14,489 bases of DNA from assembly GCA_945949385.1 (NCBI GenBank), contig CAMFEL010000037.1, forward strand, positions 1-14,489. The letters run 5' to 3'. The DNA comes from an uncultured Clostridia bacterium. GTDB taxonomy: Bacteria > Bacillota > Clostridia > Oscillospirales > CAG-272. The position numbers and the translations under genes are program-made. Below, piece by piece: positions 7,465-12,478 of this stretch. Positions within the stretch are counted from its first letter, which is position 1. Each line of letters opens with the position of its first letter. Below the pieces are notes generated by a model that did not search any database, was not told where the DNA came from, and saw nothing but the letters and a program-made list of their open reading frames with translations.

Positions 7465-7512
7465 ATGAAAAAGAATAACAATTTGGGTGTGTGGAGGATG
7501 CACGGTAAATAA
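7465..7512 (+). CDS. 15-residue leader peptide MKKNNNLGVWRMHGK
   Basis: This short ORF starts with ATG at 7465 and ends with TAA at 7510-7512. It has a plausible ribosome-binding site (AAGAAAGGGTGG, about 6-10 bases upstream) and sits between a strong promoter and the acyltransferase gene, 30 bases before that start. Codons 10-12 (Trp-Arg-Met) contain TGGAGGAT, which is complementary to ATCCTCCA just after the stop codon. The same ATCCTCCA can also pair with the acyltransferase Shine-Dalgarno. This is the arrangement expected of a translational-attenuation leader. I do not recognise the peptide, and translation is inferred from the signals only. Confidence 0.6.
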   Translation: MKKNNNLGVWRMHGK

Positions 7513-7536
7513 TCCTCCAAAACTAATTATGGAGGA
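7492..7536 (+). promoter_or_regulatory. Candidate translational attenuator with mutually exclusive hairpins
   Basis: Three segments can be seen. Segment 1 is TGGAGGAT (7492-7499, inside the leader ORF), segment 2 is ATCCTCCA (7512-7519) and segment 3 is TGGAGGA (7530-7536, the Shine-Dalgarno of the acyltransferase, 6 bases before its ATG). Pair 1:2 is 8 bp with a 12-base loop and leaves the Shine-Dalgarno free. Pair 2:3 is 7 bp with a 10-base loop and hides it. The leader stop codon ends at the first base of segment 2, so a terminating ribosome would also cover segment 2, while a ribosome stalled over codons 10-12 would favour 2:3. The pairings are seen; the regulation is inferred. Confidence 0.6.
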
Positions 7537-7542
7537 CATAAG

Positions 7543-8385
7543 ATGACATTAGAAACACTACTGACTCAATTAAAGCTTCAAGCTGTTATTGAAGATGCAG
7601 TAAAACAAAAATTTACAAAAAACAGGCAGCAAGTTGCATCAATTGCAGAAACCGCTTATAGTAGCGACGATTTTGACTTTCCGCTATGCAAGCGAATGCC
7701 ACTAACCCGTTTAATGGTAGTTGTATATCTCTTATCGCAAAAGTATGCAGAGTATAAGGCCATTGGTACAACAGATGAAATTATTTTGGATACTTTTAGA
7801 GATGTTTCTCTCCGAGCAAACTTGTACTACAAACAGTGTGGTAAAATTGGCATTTCCAAAGATGATGTTATATGGTTTCGCCACATTATGAATGTGCATA
7901 TATTCAAGATAGGGGTATTGCAATATCAAACATTCAATATGATTTATTTGGATGAGGAAACCATTGGAGAACCATATATGGTATTTACACAAGAACAGAA
8001 ACTCGCATTACCCAACGGCTCTCCTGTGATAAACTGTCACATTCAGAAAGGTGCAAATATTAGTGCTGCTTTGGTTAATGAATCTATTGACCAAGCCAAG
8101 GTGTTTTTCAAAGATTGCTTTCCTTCTATAGAATACAAAGCTTTTCTTTGCTACTCTTGGTTGCTCTATCCGTCGATGCTAAATATGCTTCCAAAGGATT
8201 CAAATATCAAGCAGTTTGCTGAACACTTTTCTATTATTGGTGCGTGCAACGATTCAGAACAAGCCATGGAGAATTTATTTGATTATGGCAAGCATAATCT
8301 GCCTTGTAATCCCACAACTCTACAAAGAATGGCAAAAAACGATAATGCAATTCTTGGTTATGGATGCGGAATAATTATGCTTTAG
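7543..8385 (+). CDS. Two-domain acyltransferase-family protein (NAT_N/GNAT_C-like)
   Basis: This 280-residue protein resembles the Firmicute 'acyltransferase domain-containing' family, which has a helical N-terminal domain and a GNAT-like C-terminal domain. The N-terminal half (about 1-120) is helical, with TRLMVVVYLLSQKYAEYKAIG and ILDTFRDVSLRANLYYKQCG. The C-terminal half has the family pattern IGVLQYQ (123-128), PVINCHIQKG (161-170), FFKDCFPS, LCYSWLLYPSML (202-213) and LPKDSNIKQFAEHF (216-229). Length and both ends look complete. The substrate is unknown, and I see no classical GNAT acetyl-CoA loop. The gene is clearly richer in A and T (AAA, AAT, ATT, TTT codons) than the genes around it, is flanked by hairpin-array repeats and has its own promoter and leader, all suggesting acquisition by transfer. 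A strong GGAGGA precedes the ATG by 6 bases. Confidence 0.72.
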   Translation: MTLETLLTQLKLQAVIEDAVKQKFTKNRQQVASIAETAYSSDDFDFPLCKRMPLTRLMVVVYLLSQKYAEYKAIGTTDEIILDTFRDVSLRANLYYKQCGKIGISKDDVIWFRHIMNVHIFKIGVLQYQTFNMIYLDEETIGEPYMVFTQEQKLALPNGSPVINCHIQKGANISAALVNESIDQAKVFFKDCFPSIEYKAFLCYSWLLYPSMLNMLPKDSNIKQFAEHFSIIGACNDSEQAMENLFDYGKHNLPCNPTTLQRMAKNDNAILGYGCGIIML

Positions 8386-8478
8386 TGTGCAGCCAATTCC
8401 AATTTGTCAAACGGATAGACGCCATACTTTTGGTCGTTTTTACCCCCAATTATACACCTTTTAGTCGCTCTTTCGCAT

Positions 8479-8520
8479 GAAAAAAGTCACTTTTGTCTAC
8501 CGACAAAGGTGACTTTTTTC
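8479..8520 (+). terminator. Intrinsic terminator after the acyltransferase (hairpin B)
   Basis: GAAAAAAGTCACTTTTGTC and GACAAAGGTGACTTTTTTC form a 19-bp stem with a single G-U pair and a TACC loop, ending in six T. It lies 93 bases after the gene. It shares AAGT-ACTTTTGTCTAC with hairpin A at 7027-7068, and like it is followed within about 10 bases by a palindrome array. It could act on both strands. The 8386-8478 spacer holds no gene that I can see. Confidence 0.88.
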
Positions 8521-8528
8521 AATGATAT

Positions 8529-8681
8529 CCGTTCCTTGTGGAACGGGTGATATATCTTCGATATGATATCGCACTGTCGTGCGATGATATATGCCTGCGG
8601 CATATGAGGAACGGATATTATATCATGCTTGCGAAGCAAGTATATCATACGGCTTGCCGTATATCATATCGCGTTAGCGAT
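8529..8681 (+). repeat. Tandem array 2 of short variable-stem palindromes with conserved AT spacers
   Basis: Seven palindromes follow one another: CCGTTCC-TTGT-GGAACGG (8529-8546), ATATC-TTC-GATAT (8552), TCGCAC-TGTC-GTGCGA (8569), TATGCC-TGC-GGCATA (8590), CTTGC-GAA-GCAAG (8628), ACGGC-TT-GCCGT (8649) and ATCGC-GTTA-GCGAT (8668-8681). Spacers are GTGATAT, ATGATAT and TGATAT in the first half, then TTATATCAT, TATATCAT and ATATCAT in the second half, so orientation flips in the middle as in array 1. TATCCGTTCC (8526-8535) and GGAACGGATA (8608-8617) form a 10-bp outer inverted repeat that could enclose the first units in a multibranch structure. The last ATATCAT runs into the -35 box of the next gene. 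Confidence 0.85.
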
Positions 8682-8687
8682 ATATCA

Positions 8688-8716
8688 TTGAATTATGTGT
8701 CCGTTTCCTGTATAAT
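8688..8716 (+). promoter_or_regulatory. Promoter of the 161-aa unknown gene
   Basis: TTGAAT (8688-8693), a 17-base spacer and perfect TATAAT (8711-8716). The final array spacer ATATCAT overlaps the first base of the -35 box, so the palindrome array is immediately upstream. A 9-bp hairpin TACGGAAAA-CAGT-TTTTCCGTA (8736-8757) lies in the resulting 5' leader. Confidence 0.78.
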
Positions 8717-8735
8717 GAAAATAAGGCGCGTATCT

Positions 8736-8757
8736 TACGGAAAACAGTTTTTCCGTA
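8736..8757 (+). other. 5'-leader hairpin of the 161-aa gene
   Basis: TACGGAAAA and TTTTCCGTA pair perfectly over 9 bp around CAGT, about 50 bases before the GTG start. No U-run follows, so an attenuator-terminator is unlikely; RNA stabilisation or a protein-binding dyad is possible. Confidence 0.45.
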
Positions 8758-8805
8758 CTGCCTCTTGAATTTGCAATTGCTATATGGAGAAAGGGGATAT
8801 CACCT

Positions 8806-9291
8806 GTGTTTGATACAGCTTTCAGGCATAACGACCCGGACGACTGCCATGATAAAACGGTAATCCTGCACGATTGTATTGCCGAAAAAGTTATGTATAA
8901 AAACGGCATACTTTGTTTTGAATTTCCGGACGGTTTTTGGGTAACACACCTGCACGAAGCAAACGGTACGGGCGAAACCGTCAGAACAACGGCAGCCCGG
9001 GCGGATTTTCAGATTGAAGATATAAACGATGTAGAAGCACACGTATATACCCGAAATATCTTCAAGAAAACCGTGGTGGAATTCCGGAATGCTAAAGACC
9101 TTGCAGATGCCGTAAACAGCGGCAAATGCACGCTGGAATTTTTATATCAATACAGAACCTGCTTTGAACAGATGTGGAGCTGTGCACTGCAATTTGGGAA
9201 AAAGCCGTATTACAGAGCGTGTCAGCTTCATATGCCGGGAGCGGTTGCCGTATACCGCTGGAACGAGCTCCGTCCCGACCGTAAATGGTAG
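8806..9291 (+). CDS. Conserved-looking hypothetical protein, 161 aa
   Basis: I do not recognise a characterised family. The protein begins MFDTAFRHNDPDDCHDKTVI and continues with a hydrophilic, mixed alpha/beta composition (LHDCIAEKVMYKNGILCFEF, PDGFWVTHLH). The C-terminal third has LYQYRTCFEQMWSCAL and ends RWNELRPDRKW. There is no signal peptide or membrane segment, so it is likely a small cytosolic soluble protein. The start is GTG at 8806, supported by GAGAAAGGGG 9 bases upstream. It has its own consensus promoter and stands alone, ending before a gap that leads to the convergent bcp gene. Codon use is intermediate between the AT-rich acyltransferase and the GC-richer core genes. Its place beside the hairpin arrays hints at an accessory or immunity-type gene, but nothing in the sequence proves that. 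Confidence 0.75.
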   Translation: MFDTAFRHNDPDDCHDKTVILHDCIAEKVMYKNGILCFEFPDGFWVTHLHEANGTGETVRTTAARADFQIEDINDVEAHVYTRNIFKKTVVEFRNAKDLADAVNSGKCTLEFLYQYRTCFEQMWSCALQFGKKPYYRACQLHMPGAVAVYRWNELRPDRKW

Positions 9292-9421
9292 GCTGCGCAT
9301 ATATAAGCCTGCTTTGGTCAGAATATAAATTCTTCTCCGTTCGGATGTTCTTTCATACTTTCGACCGGTATTCGTTTTTGTAATCCTTACACGATCGCGG
9401 TGAAAGCTGCCAAAGAACAGA

Positions 9422-9447
9422 AATCGGAGGGCAAAAGCCCTCCGATT
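9422..9447 (-). terminator. Terminator hairpin between the 161-aa gene and bcp
   Basis: AATCGGAGGGC-AAAA-GCCCTCCGATT is a perfect 11-bp stem with a 4-base loop, placed between two convergent genes. On the minus strand it is followed by TTCTGTTCTTT, a fair U-rich tail for bcp; the plus-strand tail is weak. The rest of 9292-9523 shows no gene. Confidence 0.7.
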
Positions 9448-9523
9448 ACATACAACTGTCTGTTATCTGTTAAAAACATCGCGGAAAACTCCCCGGTGCT
9501 TTGTCTTGCAAATGCGGTGAAAA

Positions 9524-9976
9524 TCACAGCTCCGCCAGTATTTCTGCGGCGTTGGTGTCCGGCTTTACCTTGGGCATGATCTTTTCGATATTGCCCTTTT
9601 CGTCGATAATGAAAGTGGTTCTTACCACTCCGAGACCTATTTTCCCGCGCAGGCTTTTTTCTTTCCACACACCGTACGCCTTGATGGCGGCAAGCTCCGG
9701 ATCCGACAGCAGAATAAAGGGAAGATTGTATTTTTCCGCAAACTTAACATGAGAGGCTATGCTGTCCTTGCTGACGCCGATGACCTCCACGCCCTTTGCC
9801 TGAAACTGACCGTAAGCACCCGCAAAGGCGCATGCCTGACGGGTACAGCCGGGGGTGTTGTCCTTGGGATAAAAATACAAAACCACCTTTTTGCCGAGAA
9901 AATCCGACAGAGTGACTTCTTTTCCGTCCTTGTCCTTTAAGGTAAAATCAGGCGCTTTCATGCCGACTTCCAACAT
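9524..9976 (-). CDS. bcp: Thioredoxin-dependent thiol peroxidase Bcp/PrxQ
   Basis: This 150-residue cytosolic peroxiredoxin reduces hydrogen and organic peroxides using thioredoxin. The PrxQ motif is PKDNTPGCTRQAC (residues 37-49): Cys44 is the peroxidatic cysteine and Cys49, five residues on, the resolving cysteine of the 2-Cys atypical type. Thr41 and the Pro of the PxxxT/SxxC box are present. Other family blocks are APDFTLKD, KKVVLYFYPKD, VEVIGVSKDS, KYNLPFILLSDP and VRTTFIIDEKG. The usual Glu in TPGCTxEA is Gln48 here, a mild change. GGAGA lies about 8 bases before the ATG at 9976. It is monocistronic, with its own promoter and terminator. In an anaerobe it would serve as peroxide defence. 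Confidence 0.96.
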   Translation of the reverse strand: MLEVGMKAPDFTLKDKDGKEVTLSDFLGKKVVLYFYPKDNTPGCTRQACAFAGAYGQFQAKGVEVIGVSKDSIASHVKFAEKYNLPFILLSDPELAAIKAYGVWKEKSLRGKIGLGVVRTTFIIDEKGNIEKIMPKVKPDTNAAEILAEL

Positions 9977-10048
9977 TTTTCATTCTCCTTCGGTATAATA
10001 TGAGTTTTGCCCTGTGCGGCAAGCCGTACGGGTTTACATACCGTAAAA

Positions 10049-10077
10049 ATCATAGCACAGTAAAGACCGAATGTCAA
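10049..10077 (-). promoter_or_regulatory. bcp promoter
   Basis: Perfect TTGACA (complement of 10072-10077), 17-base spacer, TATGAT (complement of 10049-10054), about 70 bases before the bcp start. It is divergent from the promoter at 10121-10148. Confidence 0.8.
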
Positions 10078-10120
10078 CCGAGGCAATGCCGAAAATAACG
10101 GAAGATTTGCGCCGAATATA

Positions 10121-10148
10121 TTGACAAATTTCTTACTTTCACTATAAT
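10121..10148 (+). promoter_or_regulatory. Promoter of the DUF2871-like gene
   Basis: Perfect TTGACA (10121-10126), a 16-base spacer and perfect TATAAT (10143-10148), about 90 bases upstream of the chosen start. The two divergent -35 boxes are about 43 bases apart. Confidence 0.82.
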
Positions 10149-10240
10149 TGTGCCTGAAACAGTGTTTATGAAACCCAAAACCTGCGCCTATGTGCGGGCG
10201 GTGTTTTGAGATATACGGCAATGAAAAAGGAGGGCGGAAA

Positions 10241-10699
10241 ATGCAGAAAGACGTAAAAATCAGAAAACAGGAAAGGAAGCAAGGTATGAAAAAGTACCTT
10301 AACATATCACTTGTCTATGCCGTCGCCGCTTTGGCGGCAGGCGTGTTTTACCGTGAATTTACCAAGCTCAACGGCTATACGGGAGTGTGCGAGCTGGGAA
10401 AGGTGCACCCCCATCTGTTTATTCTCGGTATGCTTGTATTTCTCGTTGTGGCGCTGTTTGCGGCGCATAACGACCTGAAAAAGTTTAAGACCTTCCGCGC
10501 CTTTCTCTGCATTTACAATATCGGCGTGCCCCTGAGTGCAGTAATGCTTGCGGTGCGCGGCGTATGCCGGGTGCTTGACTTGCCTCTTTCCTCCGGCGCA
10601 ACTGCAGCTATATCCGGCATTGCGGGCATAGGTCATATTCTTGCGGGCGCGGGGATTATTCTGCTTATTCTGGCTCTTAGAAAGACCGCGAAAAACTGA
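10241..10699 (+). CDS. DUF2871-like integral membrane protein
   Basis: This 152-residue membrane protein resembles the DUF2871 family. The characteristic opening is MKKYLNISLVYAVAALAAGV followed by FYREFTKLNGYTG, then HPHLFILGMLVFLVVALFAA, with His residues at the start of the second helix. Four or five hydrophobic helices are visible: YLNISLVYAVAALAAGV, HLFILGMLVFLVVALF, FLCIYNIGVPLSAVMLAV, and the C-terminal IAGIGHILAGAGIILLILAL. The function of the family is not established. The start at 10241 has GGAGGG about 7 bases upstream and adds 15 basic residues before the family start; a second ATG at 10286 (MKKYLN) with AAGGAAG upstream is a real alternative. It lies 2 bases before the next short gene and is divergent from bcp. 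Confidence 0.78.
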   Translation: MQKDVKIRKQERKQGMKKYLNISLVYAVAALAAGVFYREFTKLNGYTGVCELGKVHPHLFILGMLVFLVVALFAAHNDLKKFKTFRAFLCIYNIGVPLSAVMLAVRGVCRVLDLPLSSGATAAISGIAGIGHILAGAGIILLILALRKTAKN

Positions 10700-10701
10700 A
10701 G

Positions 10702-10914
10702 GTGATTTTACGTAAAAAGCGCACACTGCCGGCGGCAGCCGGTTGCGTGTGGCTTATAGCCGGCTTTAATGTGGCAAGGCTCGGCATTCTCTCCTATATG
10801 AGGACAGACCCGGTGCAATTTTGGCATATCCTGATTTCCCTTGCGGTATTCTGCGCCTTCGGCTTTATGTTTTTCAAAATGAGCATGAAGCACACAAAGC
10901 GGGAAACGGCTTGA
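10702..10914 (+). CDS. Short membrane protein, 70 aa, possibly truncated
   Basis: This small ORF with a GTG start lies 2 bases after the DUF2871-like stop, so it would be translated by coupling; its own ribosome-binding site (CTGAAGG) is weak. It has two hydrophobic helices, AAAGCVWLIAGFNVARLGIL and FWHILISLAVFCAFGFMFF, and ends with a basic tail (KMSMKHTKRETA). The pattern GxVWxxAGxNxxRxGI resembles the first half of a Clostridia membrane-protein family that I recall as about twice as long, with conserved sequence continuing after HTKR. Here the frame stops right after that point, so the gene may be a 3' truncation. That family recollection is uncertain. Confidence 0.55.
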   Translation: MILRKKRTLPAAAGCVWLIAGFNVARLGILSYMRTDPVQFWHILISLAVFCAFGFMFFKMSMKHTKRETA

Positions 10915-10966
10915 ACAGCTCCGCGGGAATGACGAAAAATCGTTCTCCTCGTACACTGATTTAAGA

Positions 10967-11011
10967 AAAAAATATATCCTCCGTACGGTTTTTCGTCCGG
11001 AGGATATTTTT
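10967..11011 (-). terminator. Bidirectional terminator between convergent genes
   Basis: AAAAATATATCCTCCG pairs with CGGAGGATATTTTT around a short loop that can itself partly pair. The left arm begins in a run of A, so on the minus strand the stem ends in ATATTTTTTT, an excellent tail for the XRE gene that stops at 11027; on the plus strand it ends in ATATTTTTGG for the membrane-protein pair. Confidence 0.88.
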
Positions 11012-11026
11012 GGTATACTGCATATC

Positions 11027-11791
11027 CTATCTCTTTTTATAAACGACAAGCTCGGGATAGGCGCCTTTTTCTTCGTATGTGCACACGAGGATGAAATCCG
11101 CACTTGCAACAACGCCGAAGCGTCTGTCTGTGCCGAACTCGCATTCAAGCTCGGTGCCGAGGTAAACTGCACCGTCATCCAAAAATCTGACTTTGCTTTT
11201 GCAGGGCAGGCTGTATTCGAAATTAAAGCGGCTTCCCGAAACCGGGCCCAGCGTATCTGTTTTCGGCATTCCCTCGATTTGCAGGCTGTTGATTTCGCCT
11301 ATGAGAATGCTTTTGAATTCATCAATCCTGTCCTTGCCGCCGAGTGCTTCGTACCTTTTCCAGTAATTCAGCTTCGGCAGCATATCCCTCATATACGCCC
11401 GAACATTTTCGGGGGTGAAATTCTCGTTTGCCATATGGGAAGCACAAAATTCAATAAGGTCGTCCATACTGCCGTAGGTATATCTGCCTTCGGCGTAACA
11501 CCACTTGCAGTATTCCTCGTTGAAACAGCCGTCTGTCTCTTTGCCGATGTTACTGTCCTCCAAAGGCATACCGCAGCACTGGCATATCAACTGACGCGGA
11601 GAGCCCAAAAGAGTGTTGATCGATACATCAAACAGCTTGGACAACAGCTTCAGAGTCTCCGTGTTCGGAACGGTATCGCCGTTTTCCCAGCGGGACACCG
11701 CCTGCCTTGTAACATAAAGCTTTTCCGCCAGCTCATCCTGCGACAGACCGTTTTTTGTCCGCAGACTCAGTATAATATCCTTAGTATCCAT
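11027..11791 (-). CDS. XRE-family regulator with zinc-ribbon and C-terminal sensor-like domain
   Basis: This 254-residue protein has three parts. Residues 5-59 are a Cro/CI-type helix-turn-helix (GLSQDELAEKLYVTRQAVSR followed by WENGDTVPNTETLKLL), which binds DNA. Residues 69-105 are a zinc-ribbon with Cys70-x2-Cys73 (QLICQCCGMPL) and Cys95-x2-Cys98 (EEYCKWCY), typical of a putative zinc-ribbon domain common in Clostridia. The C-terminal part, about 155-254, is beta-rich (FNFEYSLPCKSKVRFL, GAVYLGTELECEFG, ELVVYKKR) and probably senses a ligand. It is a known domain combination, but the targets are unknown. A GAGGTG site lies 9 bases before the ATG, and there is its own promoter at 11812-11840. 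No obvious regulated partner is adjacent; self-regulation or control of the divergent region is possible. Confidence 0.9.
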   Translation of the reverse strand: MDTKDIILSLRTKNGLSQDELAEKLYVTRQAVSRWENGDTVPNTETLKLLSKLFDVSINTLLGSPRQLICQCCGMPLEDSNIGKETDGCFNEEYCKWCYAEGRYTYGSMDDLIEFCASHMANENFTPENVRAYMRDMLPKLNYWKRYEALGGKDRIDEFKSILIGEINSLQIEGMPKTDTLGPVSGSRFNFEYSLPCKSKVRFLDDGAVYLGTELECEFGTDRRFGVVASADFILVCTYEEKGAYPELVVYKKR

Positions 11792-11811
11792 AAAAGCATC
11801 ACCTCGTACAT

Positions 11812-11840
11812 ATTATACCGCATATGTTTACTTCCTGCAA
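11812..11840 (-). promoter_or_regulatory. Promoter of the XRE/zinc-ribbon regulator
   Basis: TTGCAG (complement of 11835-11840), 17-base spacer, perfect TATAAT (complement of 11812-11817), about 20 bases before the start codon, which gives a very short leader. GGTATAATATGTACG around the -10 could hold an operator. Confidence 0.78.
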
Positions 11841-11959
11841 GCAACTTGCCGTTGCTGTCGTGTGCAATAGGAAACTGTCTCATGCGGAATCCGAAGCGTC
11901 GTCGACTTGTCCCTGTTTTCATTTGCGTGTTTTGCCTTAATTTTGACAGCGATATGACG

Positions 11960-12232
11960 TTAAGAGGTTAATATGTCATCGAATGCCGCCTTCATGTGGG
12001 CGCACTTTTCTGTCTCACCGACTTCATCTTCGGGACGGCTTAACGGTATGGTGTTGTACACTTCGCCGAGATTCTCAGTGTCGCCGCACATTAGAACGGA
12101 AGCACGGCAGAACCGTTCCTGCGTCGGATTTTCTCCCGGCGAAGCCGTTTTACGGTTGTTCCCCAGACACTATTCTGCCTCTTTCTTTTTTGAACCGTAA
12201 ACTTCAAAGGGGCTTTTATACTTATAGTACAT
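11960..12232 (-). pseudogene. Small acidic ORF interrupted by an in-frame TAG
   Basis: On the minus strand an ATG at 12232 reads MYYKYKSPFEVYGSKKKEAE and meets TAG at 12170-12172. The same frame then stays open for 69 codons to TAA at 11960-11962, reading CLGNNRKTASPGENPTQERF and ending AHMKAAFDDILTS. Together they would give about 90 residues with a charged, natural-looking composition and few rare codons on both sides of the TAG. This fits a small gene broken by one nonsense change. There is no strong ribosome-binding site before the ATG and no clear promoter. I do not recognise the family. The alternative is chance open frame in GC-rich spacer. The flanking 11841-11959 and 12309-12478 show no convincing gene. 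Confidence 0.35.
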
Positions 12233-12279
12233 CTGCCTGACAAGGGTTCTTCAAAGAAGCAGATGCATATAAAAAGTAT

Positions 12280-12308
12280 AGCGTCGCTTTGCTTTTCAAA
12301 GCGACGCT
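12280..12308 (-). terminator. Perfect 12-bp hairpin, probable terminator for the serine hydrolase operon
   Basis: AGCGTCGCTTTG-CTTTT-CAAAGCGACGCT is a perfect 12-bp stem. On the minus strand it is followed by ATACTTTTTATAT, and it lies about 170 bases downstream of the serine hydrolase stop. On the plus strand the tail is TGTTTTACTTGTTTTT, even more terminator-like, although no plus-strand gene leads into it. A second, weaker inverted repeat (CATCTGC/GCAGATG, 12230-12265) lies next to it. Confidence 0.72.
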
Positions 12309-12478
12309 TGTTTTACTTGTTTTTGTCAAAAGTATTGAATGATTGATACTTTCTTAATGCGAATAACTGTCCGCCCTCGTTGTTCAAATAAGGCTGTTGC
12401 TTCCCTGCCGTGCTTCATATTGCGCGCTTTGCTTTGATAAAAAAGCGTAGGAAACGGGATGCTTTTTGCTGATTTCTT

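Noticed and set aside
6936..8700. Integrase-type island with tRNA-Ser as attachment site
   Set aside because: No integrase gene and no duplicated tRNA 3' end is seen in the window.
8538..8768. 76-codon plus-strand ORF across array 2
   Set aside because: It is a by-product of the repeated TATATCAT/ATGATAT spacers, has no ribosome-binding site and overlaps a consensus promoter.
12326..12418. 30-codon minus-strand ORF MKHGREATALFEQRGR...
   Set aside because: It is short, with no ribosome-binding site or promoter, in spacer downstream of the serine hydrolase.
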